DNA of 64,000 nt, taken from contig SSNP01000052.1 of NCBI GenBank assembly GCA_006937955.1, positions 1,984,043 to 2,048,042 on the forward strand. Reading direction: 5' to 3'. The notes under the pieces are model-generated. The model saw nothing but the letters and a program-made list of their open reading frames with translations, was not told the DNA's origin and made no database searches. This stretch comes from Pachypanchax playfairii (lineage: Eukaryota; Chordata; Actinopteri; Cyprinodontiformes; Aplocheilidae). The position numbers and the translations under genes are program-made. The first letter of the stretch is position 1. Every line of letters begins with the position of its first letter. Below, piece after piece: positions 1 to 13,300 of the stretch.

Positions 1-224
1 GTTGTCAAATAGGCTGACAGCTGTGAACTAACCTGACTTCAGCACAACACGACTGATGCTCCCAACTCCTTTAAGAAACAAGAAAACCGTGACAACACTG
101 GAAATAAACCTCCTTCTGATTTGGTTAGTGGAAAACATTTTCTACCATATGAATCTACAACTACCTAAAATTTCTTGAGGAACTTTTCTCTACAACTTTA
201 TTGGTGTTGTAGAATTTGTCCACA

Positions 225-740
225 GTTCTCTTTTAATGACTCCACATCAGGTTGAGTTCTGGTCTTTTACTGGACCTTTGCTGAACTTTGACTCTCTTCG
301 TTTTCAGTCTTTCTTTTGTAGATTTGCTGGTTTGTTTGAGATTGTTGTCGTGTGCGACCCCTTTTGCCAGTGTTTCCTCTCTGGGACCCCTCTGCATCGG
401 AGGCGGTGGTCGGCTGTGGCTGCCTGGGTGCCCCTCAGGTAGTGATTGGGTGGAGGTGGGGGTACCAGCCCTCCCTCCTCTGGGTCGGTGCCTTGGCAGC
501 TGCTGCTGATCCGCTGCTACTGATGCAGATGGCTCCCATGATGGCATTTCCTGGCTCATCTGTGCTCAGCCCGCTGTTTTGTAGCTTTTAAGTGTGTGTG
601 TGTGTATGGTCGATGGGTTGGTTTGGGACGGGGGTTTTATTTTATTTTTGGTTTTTAAAGGGAGGGTTGGGGGGTCACTTTGATAAACTGTGTTGGAAAA
701 GCGCTTCATAAATAAAGTTTTGTTGTTGTTTTTGTTGTTT
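225..740 (+). mobile_element. Probable non-LTR retrotransposon 3' end
   Basis: Ends AAAGCGCTTCATAAATAAAG followed by a TTG-rich tail (718-740), the type of 3' end seen in fish L2/Rex-like LINEs. The GC-rich stretch 370-560 (GGAGGCGGTGGTCGGCTGTG) fits a retroelement 3' UTR rather than a gene. The minus-strand frame through 233-559 has no recognisable domain. Confidence 0.4.
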
Positions 741-1414
741 CAGCCAAGCTTCAGCTGTCAGACAGCTAAACCTGGGACTGACCTGGGAAAAAGGTCTTCG
801 TCTTATCTGACCCTTCCACATGGAATATGATGCAAAAAGACTGGAAACTAACATAATTTAATTAATTGAAAGACTTTAAATCACTTGAAACAGTCTGCCT
901 AACTTGTAACAGTTTTTCTAAAATTGTATGTCATTTTAATTGTTGGAATTGATGCCTCTTGGCAGAAAAAGAGGTTTTTAATCTCATCAGGACCTTCCTG
1001 GTTAAATAAAAAAATAGATTCCAGGAGATTGAACATATTTCATTACATAGAGGAGGTGACATTGATAAAAAACTTTGCCAACGGGAACTGTTCTGGGTTT
1101 ACACTCTGAATACACTTCAACCACTAGGTTTAAATGAGGATTTTGAGATGTCTGTATTTCTATAAAATAAGCCTAAATGTGTTGCTGTATTTTTTATATA
1201 AACTTTATTGCCTTGCTTTATGATGGCTTTTTTTAGCTTGATGTTTGCAATGTATTAATCTCTCTATTTGAGATGACTTTCAAGGCTTTTAATGTGAAGT
1301 GCACTCTGTTTCCTTGACTGGGACTCTTATTTCCCATGATGCTTTGCTGTATTGGATCACACAGGTGTTTGACCTTAACTGTCCTCTTTAACTAAGGAAT
1401 GTTTGTATGAACAT

Positions 1415-1510
1415 GCACAACTCCTGATGAAGGTCGTTTGACCGAAAGCTTGAATAAGAATAAAAATCTCTCACAATCGCAGATTGTAGTGTGCGGATTC
1501 TGCTCTTTTT
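1415..1510 (+). repeat. Short dispersed-repeat fragment
   Basis: CTCCTGATGAAGGTCGTTTG then ACCGAAAGCTTG followed by an A-rich stretch and AATAAA-like tail resembles the 3' end found in many fish retroelements. No other copy is in the window. Confidence 0.35.
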
Positions 1511-2924
1511 AAATAAAAAAATACAAAAATTGAATGTTTGTAGTCATGAAAAATGATGTTTTACTTGTGCATTTCTGAATGAATCTGTAGAAGCTGCTCT
1601 TAACCTTCAGCATTGATCATCTAAAGATGTTCTTTGTTTTCTTTCTAAGTCTAAAAAATGTTAAAGGCACTAGTTTTAAAAAGGTCTTGAAATGGAGATT
1701 ATTTGGTTTGTTTCAAGATCACAAAGACTGTTATGGAACTCAAACAAATTACACCTGTTGTCTACGAAGGTAAAGTATTGTCTTTAAACCAGATGTTCCC
1801 ATTTTATACAAGTTTTTTTTCCATGAATGTGTAAAATCTTGTAAATCTTGGTTTAAAGGAATTCTGTAAAATATATAATATTTCCAGACCCAAGTGCCCA
1901 AACGTGAAGGAAACAAGTCACTCAGTAATAATCTTTTAAAAACATTTTATCAATTTTTTCAAATTAAAATGACCCTTTTAGTGTATTGGTACAATTATAC
2001 ATTGGTTTTGCATGTACAGCAAGTTGGGACTTAAACAGGAGTGTATCTGTCGATCATCAGACATGGCTTGACTGAAGCGTGTACGCAGGTACAGAAAGGA
2101 CACCTCTGATGATCCAGCAGGGAATTTTTTACACAACCATCTTGTGTAACTGTCCAGAAAAAAGGCACATTGTTTTTTCATTAAACAACATTAAACTCTT
2201 CTTCCCTCTTTTACATTTTTGTCTGAACTTGCTTACTTATAACACAGAACAAAAACTGTACATGTACCACCCCCCATCCTCTGAATTAAAGCATTAAGCC
2301 CAAACACAATTACATCTTATTAATCAGAACAAATCAACAAGATCTTTGGATAGTTTGTTGACCAGAACTAAATGGAGGAAAAGTTCTGTCAAGGTCAAAG
2401 ACAAAGAAAAAACAAGATCATTGAGAAACATTTTTACAGTTTGTTTCTAAAAGTCTTTGGTCTTCAGGAGTTGATGTTATGGTCATGTGATACTTTCTAC
2501 TGCAGGACTGAAACTATAGAAATGCTCTAATAAAGAAGTCACGTTTAGTTTGTTATATTTTCCCCAGAGAAAGTACTTCAGAGGTTCTGATGGGACATGA
2601 AAAAACTCAACATCTGTCAAACATCTGTCAGCCAACCGAACTTACTCTAGGCTGCCAATTCTTCTTTCTCCAGTGTGGAATCATTCAAGTCTGATTCAAC
2701 CCAAAATACCAAACTAATATTAGAAAATCACACAACTATTAGCAGACACGCCAGATGTATTTGAACTTCTGGGAATCGTTATATTTTTAATTTAATTTCA
2801 TGGCATTGAAAAGAAAATCAGGAATAAGAAATAATCTGTCAGAAAACATGTTTGTTCTTGTACATATTAGTGAAACTCCAGTCAGATGTGGGTTTAATTC
2901 ATTGCTCTTCAGAAGATGTAAGTG

Positions 2925-3354
2925 TTAAAGACCCACTCTGATCATATTTTGAGCTATTTTAAAATGTTCTCAGTTAAATTACGACTTTGGCATTTTTACC
3001 CCAAATCACAAAACCTGTGCCGTTTTCTATGAAATAGTTTCTCCGGAAGTAGCTCATTAGCAATTCATCTCTGTGTGGGCGGAACCGTTGGTGTGGAGGA
3101 CAACCCCGCCCCTTTCCCCGTTGCTAAGAGATCTCTGTTTATGCCAGTGTTCTAAGCCCACCCAATCCATTCCATGCGTCACAAAAACCTTTTTTCAAAC
3201 AGCATATTTCAAATTACTAATAAGTCACAGCGATTGAAATGCAGAAATGCAATTTTGGGCTTAATTTTCTCGAGATACATCCTCTATTAGAAAAATGCCA
3301 CAAGGACATGTTAACAACACGAAAAACATGATTTTCATTGGAGTGGGTCTTTAA
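2925..3354. mobile_element. 430-bp TTAA MITE, second family
   Basis: Begins TTAAAGACCCACTC and ends GAGTGGGTCTTTAA, a perfect 14-bp inverted repeat with TTAA at both ends. There is no reading frame of note. It lies downstream of myo1c. The ends share the TTAA-AG start with the 590-bp family and with the THAP element. Confidence 0.8.
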
Positions 3355-4169
3355 AGGATAGAAAACAGGACGGGGATGAAGGCAGACAAAGTCGAGCTGA
3401 GGTGAAGATGAGGATGAAGAAGAGACGTGGGTGGTCGTGAACTTTCATACAGCTGGTTAAACATTTAGCTCAAGGATGACCATTTACCATCTACAGTAAA
3501 CTTCAAATCATTGTCACATTCAGATCTATCACAGAGAATCATTACAAATAAATTAACCAAAAAAGAGGCACGTGCACCTGGATCACGCTCAACCAGGTGT
3601 GATTTATCATCTTATACCTTTCTTTTATCCTAAACTTACCAACATCTCACTTACTTTGGTCATGCTGATTGAGTATTTACAGTTTTCTCACTGTAATAAA
3701 CTCCCTCTCAAACAAATTTTGCTAACATAAAATGTTGAAATAAATTTAGTGGTATAAATTCAGGATTTATCCAAATGTAGAAAGTTACGCTCTTTACTCC
3801 GCTCCTATTGAAAAGTTTCTCGCCCTCATCACTAATTTCTCAGTAGCTGGTCTACATGCTGTCAACATGAACCCATCTGTCCTCGTTAGAGAAGTAGTTC
3901 CCAAAGTCTAAATGAGGGGGTGAAGCGAGAACAATGTTTACCACTAACAATCAATCCTCTTTTTCTCTGCATTCTCTTTGATTCTAACGTTTCCCTCATT
4001 ATTATCTTGCTCTCGAGTAAAGCACAATAAGCAGGCGTGGTGCAAGAAAACTGCACCACAAATATTTGTTATTCTTTGGCCTCATATATAAAATCAGAAT
4101 ATTTAAAAAGCAACAGTATTATTCTCAAAAATATTACGTATAAACATAAATATATTCATTAGTTTAGCT

Positions 4170-4316
4170 AGATTTCTATTTATTTTTGGCTTTTCTTTTA
4201 ATTGCTAAGCACAAGCTGCCATGTGAGGACTGCTGGCGTCTGATTGGCTTAGGCAACACGCAGCCTGTGTTCATGTCATTGGTGGATGGGAGATGTTAGC
4301 ACTTCCTGGTGCGTCA
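4170..4316 (-). other. myo1c: Start of myo1c 3' UTR with nearest poly(A) signal
   Basis: The minus strand downstream of the TGA has its first AATAAA hexamer at 4179-4184, about 135 nt past the stop. The real 3' UTR may be longer; other hexamers occur further left and sequence alone does not choose between them. Confidence 0.4.
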
Positions 4317-4343
4317 TCATCTGGAGTTCAGTCTGGGAGCCGT
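4317..4343 (-). CDS. myo1c: myo1c exon 32: terminal coding exon, residues 1017-1024
   Basis: Only eight codons and a stop: [11 protein letters not shown], after a tttcttccag acceptor. Human MYO1C ends APRLNSR, so this tiny exon is the true C-terminus. It is too short for ORF-based detection. Confidence 0.94.
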   Translation of the reverse strand, partial: TAPRLNSR

Positions 4344-7300
4344 CTGGAAGAAACAACATCAGGTCAGACATCCAAGTTGTGGAAAAACTTTTACTTTTAC
4401 TAAATGTTCCAGCTGAAAACAGCTGTATGTTCCAGTCATGTGGAAAATTTATCATCTATCATCAGTTACATAACACACAGACATGCACATCATGGTTAAG
4501 GCTCCTTTCTGCAGAATGGAACTATCCCAGATTTGTTGTGATTTATGGGGCTCAGTCCGCTCACCACAGACAGGTGTCCGTTCTTGGCCTTGGCCACCAG
4601 TAGCTGTGATCCGGGCGTGAAGTCTATGATCCCTTCTTTCCCTTGGCCCACAGTAAATTTTATACTAAAGAGACAAAACAGAGACAGACAAAGTAAAAAT
4701 GCTCAAAATTATACTAATTATACATCCTGACTGATATGAAGTGTATATGACACTAGTGGCTCCATCACGATAACATAGTAATACACAGATTTCTGCATCT
4801 TCACACCCATTTTTAACATAAAATAACAGAATAAACATGTTAAAGAGAATCCAACTTTATTTAACTGTGAAAACTTTATGTTTGCATCCGTTTTATTAGA
4901 ATCTGCAATGTGACCTAAACTATTAAAATGATTATATAATATATATATATAATGTCATGATATAATTCTGGTAGATTGTTTGTACAGAAGCATCAGAAGA
5001 CGTACTGATGTTCTGTTCATTTAATCAGCTGACTCTGAGACAGAGTTTACATGTTTATTTGCATTTGCAGCTGTTATCCTGCGTTCTGATCACATGATCA
5101 CATGTTACTCTCAGGTGAGAACCTGTTCTGTCTCACCTGCCCTGGTTGATGTTGATGCTGTTGGCTTTGTCAGCACAGATGGCGATCTTGGTCAGGGTCT
5201 CGATCACATGGTCGCTCTGTAAAACCACGTCACCCTGAAAGGAAAAATGAAAAACAGGGTTTATCCACTAACACAAAAAGGTGAGACAGTTTATGGAAAC
5301 ACTTTTGCGGCTAGTTTTTTGCTCAACCTTTTGTTTGTTGTCGTCGCTGGGCACATGCAGAACAAACAAGCCATCGCTGAGCGAGCTGACCGAGATGCCT
5401 GGGAGGGGGGGAAAGATGGTTACGATGACATGAAGAGTTAACAGAGCAGCTTTAAATCCAGCTCAGTTTGTTCAACACATCAAACACCCAGATCTGTCAC
5501 TCTGACAGTTGACCTCTGACCTTTCAGGGCTCCATAGTCGATGCTTTGTTTGAGTTTTCCCTCTTCAGCGATGATGGCGCTGTTGGTGGTGAGCAGCAGC
5601 TGGCGGGAACGAGGTTTGTAGCCCTTCCTGTCGTACTTGGTGACTGGCACTGCGTACTGCGAGCAGAAACAGATGCATTTCAGCACACTGACCATGTCGG
5701 ACTCATGGACGTCCATCAGAACTTCACTAACCTTCATCTTGTCACTGCCCAGAGCCTGCACAACCTTAGGGTTAATGTCCTCTCCATCTGATGAGGAGGG
5801 AATATGTTGAAGTATCTTAAAGTAAATTCAATGTTACCAGTGAGGAAACAAGGAAACTTACTGAGCCTCGTGCTGACGAACAGCTTGGGGACACTCTGTG
5901 GGTAGTTGTCCTTCTTATCCTTGAAGATCTCACTGGCAACCATCTTCTGCTCCATCTATTCACACCAGACAGATGAGAAGGAGGTAAATTCAGGAAGCAG
6001 CAGGTATTGACATCAGATTTCAGGATGTTTCTCACCTGATGTTTCCACTCAGGGCTGATCTTCTTGCAGTAACTCCACACCATGTTCTGCATGCACATCT
6101 TACGTAAATGTTCTGATGCCTAAAGACACACAGATCCTTCTAATGTCAGAGCAGTTTATCAGGAGACATTAGATGTTTTTCTTTACTACATGTATAAAGT
6201 ATCGCCTCCTAGTGCCTTTCTTCTTTAATTAATCTGTTTAAAATGTCCATTCAGAGACTATAATTATTTTAAAACAGTTAATATTTCAAATAAATCTAAA
6301 ATGTTTATTAAAAAATGTTTGTTGAAAAACTCTTTCAACAGACGGTTATAAGAAGAATTTTATACAAAATCTTTATCTGTGGAAGGTTATAAGGACAAAG
6401 GATTGATGGATAGAATTTACACATTTTCTCTCTACAAATATCAAAAAAATATATTAAAAAAACAATTTAAGAAATCTAGAGAATTTTTTTAGGATCAGCT
6501 GGACAGCAGCGATCACTGATCTGCATCCATTTATCTCCATCACCACATGGGCAAGAGAACAACGAAACCACAAGCCTTGTGTTCATCTTGTGCAACATCA
6601 GCATCGTTTTCTTTAACACAGAGAGGCATCAGGGATGAACCATCACACACAGGAAGTATGGATTGTGCTCAGAAATAACTGACTTGCAGATCTTTTTTTT
6701 GGAAAGAAACAGATCATGTGACCTCCAGAACAAAAGCAGAGCAGCAATCAGACTCTCATCAGTCAACTTTTGTGATGATGTTAAGTATCGTTTCTATTTC
6801 TGGGATGCAGAAAAGTCCAACATTGACTTCAGAGCAGCAGACGCTGCATTCAAGGCCACACCCATCAGGAACAGCCAGGGGCGGGGACTGAGCTGACCCG
6901 TTTGGCCTCCACAGCACAAGTCTACCATGAAGGGATTTTGTAAAATAACCAAAGCAATTACTTTTTGGATGAAATCTAAGAATCATTTTCCACTCTAAGT
7001 AAATCAGTTTGAAGCTGGTCTCAGTAAAGTCCAGGTTCCCACCTCAGTCAGAGCAGCAGGAGGTGTCGGCCAGCTCTTGTCCAGGACGTTCTTAGGCAGG
7101 TTTTTGTGGAGCTTCATAAGGAAGGAGTAACGCACATAATCCAGAAAATATTCATTCTCTGGACAGCGTTCCTTGTGACGGTAAATGAAGCCTTTGACAA
7201 ACCTGATGAAGAGTGAAGAGACAAATGAGTTATAACAACCAGTGTAAAGCCCCATCAGCTGGTCGGCGCTGGATGGCTCGTACCTGCGTATTGTGTCGGC

Positions 7301-10300
7301 GGCCTTACGCCTGCGTTGGGCCGTCCTCCTGGCCAGGATGCCCCTCCACCACGCCTGGACTGCAATGGCTGCACACAGATACACCAGATATTAAAGCTGT
7401 TGCAACCTGCTCGACATGCCACTCGTGTTTTAGGAAGCACCGAGTTCCTCACCTGAGGTTCTGAGTTTCTGGTACTTGGTCCTCTGCTTGTAGCCTCTCC
7501 ATCCTGCCTGCAGCTTGGTGGCTGTCAAGTTACAACAAATCAAGAGAAAATTGGAAAAAATTTGCAACAACGGATGTAGAAAATGGACCTAAAAGTCTGT
7601 TTGGAAGAGACTCACTGACTCTTACCAAGACTGTGTTTCCTGGTCTCCAGCGCATCCTCGGTGGCAAACAAGGTCTTCGGGAACCGGATGAAGATTTTGG
7701 ATCTACAGGGTGAAGCAGGAAAACAGATCTGAATGTGAATGCTGTGTGAACAAACTGCAGAATCAGAAACGGTTAATTGTTCTGAGATCAGTCGTATCTT
7801 TATGAGTGAACTGCTGACCTGCCCAGTTTGTACTCCTCAGGCTTGTATCCCAGATGTTTGACCAGTGTGGACACTCCTTCAGACAGCTTGCCCTCCCAGT
7901 TAGGCCACGTGTCTGGACACAGCGACTTGTACCTAAACAGACAAATACACAAACTTAAGTAAACAATGATTGTTTGTAAATGAAGCCTGTAAGTCTGAGA
8001 GAACATCCCAGAATTTAAGATAAAAATCACTTCAGATCAAATTTAGGTTATTAAACCAGATTGAATTTATCTAAAATATCAGATTAAAAAATAAACAACT
8101 GAAACAATATTTAAGGTTTATAGGTAGCATTATTTAATGTTAAGGCAAGTAATAAAATAATGAAGAAAAAAATCAACAATTAAATGATCTTAAATGTATT
8201 AATATTTGTAGGCTTCCTTCAGGATTTTGGAGAGTTGCTTAGTTGAAACTGGGATTTTACAAAATCCTTCAAATTTCAGAAATGTGTTTGTAACAATAAT
8301 GCCTCATCAAGAAAACAACGTTAGTGATTGTCTCTAACAAACCAAGCTTGCATGTCACTAATCTGGGAGGAAACTGGAGAATGCATGAACATGCAGAAAA
8401 TATTACACTCAAAGGCCCCAACGGGGTCAAACCCAGAACCTTCTGTAGCTCTGAGGCAATGCTGAAGCCCCTAACGCAGCAGTCAGAGGCAATTTAATGA
8501 CTTAGAATAAGAGTGTTGTGTGAGACTTGGAGCGATGACTGAACCAATCACAAACTGGATGTGTAGTGGACATAAAAAGAGGAGTGGCTGGTCACCTCTG
8601 TAGAAAGACCTCGTAGCGACGCCTATAAGCAAAGCCGGCTCTCCTCACCCTCAGATTCTCCATCAGACCCAGGTACTTGACCTGGTGACGGATCAGGACC
8701 TCATCAAACCGCCCTGTGAAGGAGGACAGGAGGACGATCGTGGTTATACAAATACAGTGATACAAAACAAACACAGAACAGCCTGCTGAATAAAACTAAG
8801 AAGAAAAATGGTAAATTCAGCACCAGAAGGAGGAACAGAGAAACAGTGTGAAGTCAACAAAAGGTCGAGTGTGGAGAGAAACAAAGACTGAGCAGATACA
8901 CTGAAGTCACACTGTTACTCCTGCTGCAGCAGAAAATTCACTGTTTGGGCTGATGTTAGAGAGAGTTCATGTTTCTGCCATATTACAACCACGATAACAC
9001 CACCTTAACAACACGTTACTACCACGTCACTACCACGTTAACAACCATGTTACTACCACCTTAACAACACGTTACTACCACGTCACTACCACGTTAACAA
9101 CCATGTTACTACCACCTTAACAACACGTTACTACCACGTCACTACCACGTTAACAACCATGTTACTACCACCTTAACAACACGTTACTACCACGTCACTA
9201 CCACGTTAACAACCACGTCACTACCACGTTAACAACCATGTTACTACAACGTCACTACCACGTTAACAACCACGTCACTACCACGTTAACAACCATGTTA
9301 CTACAACGTCACTACCACGTTAACAACCATGTCACTACCACGTTAACAACCATGTTACTACACCGTCACTACCACGTTAACAACCACGTCACTACCACGT
9401 TAACAACCATGTTACTACAACGTCACTACCACGTTAACAACCACGTCACTACCACGTTTACAACCATGTCACTACAACGTCACTACCACGTTAACAACCA
9501 TGTTACTACAACGTCACTACCACGTTAACAACCACGTCACTACCACGTTAACAATCATGTTACTACAACGTCACTACCACGTTAACAACCATGTTACTAT
9601 CACGTCACTACCACATTACTACCACGTTTCTACCACGTCACCACCATGTTACAACCAGATCATCAGCACGTTACTACCACATCCCACCACGTCATCACCA
9701 CCATGTTACAACCACGTTACTACCGGGTTATCACCACATCACCACCACGTTACTACCATGTTACCACCACGTCACCATCATGTCACTACCACGTTATCAC
9801 CGCGTTACTTCCACGTTACTACCATGTTACTACCACATTACAACCACGCCCCACCACGTCACTACCACGTCCCACCACGTCCCACCACGTCACTACCATG
9901 TAACATCCATGTTACCACCACGTTACAACAACTACCACGTTACCACAATGACCTCATTGGAGCAGATTCGACAACTTTTTCAAGAACATACAGACGGCAT
10001 GAATTTCTATAATAACAAGGAGGCAAACTGAAGAATTAAATATCACTGAATTGTAGCAAAAATATTTTGTTTTGAAATGTGAATTTTCTGCGATTCAAAT
10101 CTTTAGCTTAAATTTGCCAAACAGAAATGATGATTTGGATTTTGGAAATCGTGATGAGATTGAAATGTTAACGCTTTCATTTCAATAATGATTAATGTTT
10201 AAAAGTAGATGTCTCAGTTACACAGGAGAGTTTCATTTCCTACGTTTCTCATGACATCAAAATTAACAACGTCATCAAACATCCACACGAGAAAAAAAAT

Positions 10301-13300
10301 CAAGTCTAGAAATTCATGTATCCAACGGACGTCTTGTGAACTGAAACTACAGTAACAACAGAACAAGAACCTTCCATCTTACCTGCTTGTTTGGAGTCAT
10401 TGGGTTTGATGCAGCGAACATATGACGGCTCCTTGGACATGAGGATCTCCATGAGTTTCGCCAGACTGGTTTTGAACTGGGTGGCTGCCTGGAGGGGCAA
10501 ACCGACAGAAAAACTGATGAAAAGTGGTTAGAAAGAGGTGGAAGGGAAGAGGCTGCTGGAGACACTGGAGGACGTGTCTCAAACAAAGAAACGAGAAGGT
10601 GCTGGAATCCTGCAGACGACCTGAGACAAGCTGTGTGACCAGAGAGGTGGCTGATGGGACTGAACACAGGGCCCAGTGTGGAGGAGCAGGACACCAACCT
10701 ACCAGTCAGTGACAGAGCATCACATCTGTGTGTGTGTGAGAGAGAGAAAGTATCTATGTGTGCAGGGGATTTCTCAGTCAGTGGGCGGCCACAGAGAATC
10801 TCTGCCCACTCAGCACTGGACATGGGAAACAAACTGCTGTTTATTGTGTTGTGGGAAAGTGTTCTGAGACAGACCGAGACATTTAGAAGAGTTGAAAACA
10901 TGCAGGGAAACCTCCAGACGAAAACATGACACAAACACGCCGTCAAGCAGAGAGGTGTCTCACCGTGTCGGGGCGTTTTTTATCACTCAGTTCCTCACGG
11001 TCAAAACACTGTGTCAGGATCTTGTTCTCAGACGTGCACATAACCTGCAAACACAAACAAAATGTCTGTCTGACCTCTGAAACACAAAACGCATCACAAG
11101 TCATGGGGATCAATAAAGAGTTTTGCTGCACCTCTTTTAAGTTCCTGAAGAGCAGATCATTGTTCTTGTCCAAGAACCCTGAATGAGAGAAAACAGACGT
11201 TTGTTCAGAACATTAAAATTCTGCAAACACTTTAAATAGATGTGACGCTTGATATTTCTAATATGATTCTAATTTTCAGACAAAACTCTTAAAGAGGCCA
11301 TTTCATACACATTTCAGGACTTTGTGGTTATTTCTTAAGTATTAACCAGTAATATGAAACATTTTATATCTAAAAAACGTCAGGAAACACTGATTAACAG
11401 ACCTTTCAATCTGTCTGCATTAAAATTCGGGTGGTTCCGGCACCTTCCGTCAGGCTTCGTCAGCAGCTCGTTCATATTCATTATTCAAATTTGCTGGACT
11501 CTGATTGGCTAACAAACTAGCCTATCAGAGCAAGGTATACTGTTTCCTGCCCCGCTGCACATGGCAACGTCAGACAATCTCTCTTCCTGTTTGCTACGTC
11601 TTATGCTAACAGCTTTTAGCCAGCAGCATGCTAGGCGTGGTTTCAACTGCAGGAGCTGATGAATACTAACGAACAAAGGAGTTGTGATGAAACAGATACA
11701 GGCTGTTCAGACTCGGGAGAACTCGGGTTTTATCACCACCTGCGTAGTTTGAGAGATTAAAACTGAAAGAGAAGTTGTTGACCTGTTTTCACCCACTATG
11801 AAGGTAAGAACACCTGTGGAGCTAAAATATTCAACAGAAACCTCAGAAAAACTGTTTTTAATGGAAGGACCTCTTTAAGATGATCAAAAACAGCATAATA
11901 AAATTTACATTTTGTTTTCACACTGCCTGATTTGCTGTTAGTATCAGTATTATTAGGTAGTGTTCTTAGCAAACCTCATTCTGCAGAGATGCACAAACTA
12001 CTCTGAGCTCTTTCTTCCTGAAAGCTAAGAATGTAGCAGCAGTTAAACTGATGTTACAGATGTTTTCTGAAACACAAACACTCACCGTTGACATTGTAGT
12101 TGACCTCTCCCGCGTAGTGCAGCAGTCTGAATTCCTCTCGACCCATTACCTTCCGGGTCTTTCCATCAGCTAGTTTGTGACTGGAGAGTTACACACAAAC
12201 ACAAACACACACTGAGCGTGGGTTTAAAACCCTGAACGCATCTTCAGAAGCTCACATTCTGACCCAAGACTCTCTGTTATAAGCTCTTTGAGCCCAAACC
12301 TGAGGAGTTTTGAAAGTGATAATCAAACTAACGTGACAAAGTGCGGATGTCCTCCCACAGTGTCCTCCAGTTTCTCCAGGAAGGTGAAATCACTGGCATC
12401 ACCGGGTCTCAGACACTCCTCATCCTGAGACAGGAGAGTACAGAGTCAAGTTCTGGATGTGTTGTTCCTGCCTGCATCAAGTTTCTGTTTACCAACTGGT
12501 TTTAACATTAAATACTTTAGAAACTGCATTTATAAGCAAAAAAACTTCATTTCCACTAAAGTTAAAAGAGAAATGTTGTTAATATTGTATGTATTCCTAA
12601 GAAATCTGCCTCAAATCTTCGTACATGCAGCGTAAACAAAGAGTAAACAAAGAGTAAACAGCAGAATAATCCAGATTTATTTCTGGTTGTCTGTTAAATT
12701 ATAACCAAATTTAAAACCCTTACTGTATATTTCAGGGAGGTGGTATAGGCCACTTTTAAGGATGAATAATAATCTGCAAACTGTGTCTAATAGATCATTA
12801 TAATCTATAAGGTTTATTCTGTTTGCAATAATAAATAAGTACTTGTATATTTGAGCTTTTTGAGTTTGAACACCTTCATTTAAGAACAAATAACACAGTT
12901 TGAACAAACACACTAAAATAAAAATTTCCTTTTGTTCCCAAGTTAAAATTCTGAAGTAAAATTCAAAACATGAACGATGGAATTTTCTCTCTGTTTCTGC
13001 TGTAATGTTGTTGGTACTTACTTGTACAAAAGGATATGAAATAAAATGATTTTTTGTAGATATTTTCTCACCAGGATGGAGATGATGCCTTTAAACTTCT
13101 CCTCCACCAGGTCACAGATTATCTTGTTGTTGAAATACTGGACTGGCTCCCACTGAAAATACAAGTTACTCCAGTTAGTAACTGGAAGTATTTGATAAAC
13201 TGAACAGACATGAAGAGAGCACCTGGAGTTTGTGCTACCACACAAATATCTGTAAAATTAAAAGGGTTATGGACATTGTTGTGTTGGCTAACATTAGCTG

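Larger units (their letters stand above)
741..4169. other. Region downstream of myo1c
   Basis: AT-rich non-coding DNA with the MITE at 2925-3354 and a repeat fragment near 1415. In human the next gene downstream is INPP5K; no coding part of it was seen here. A longer myo1c 3' UTR could reach into this stretch. Confidence 0.6.

Noticed and set aside
233..559. 108-codon minus-strand frame
   Set aside because: Low-complexity Pro/Arg-rich product without a domain, inside a probable retroelement 3' end.
1325..1352. Second ZNF143-like motif (TTTCCCATGATGCTTTGC)
   Set aside because: Only the right half fits well and it lies close to a repeat fragment; too weak to annotate.
4499..4603. Alternative myosin IC C-terminus by reading past exon 31
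   Set aside because: The sequence after the donor does not match the family, while exon 32 restores the conserved APRLNSR end.
9238..10031. Several overlapping open frames with HVTTT/NNHV repeats
   Set aside because: They arise from the tandem minisatellite, occur in several frames at once and lie within a myo1c intron.
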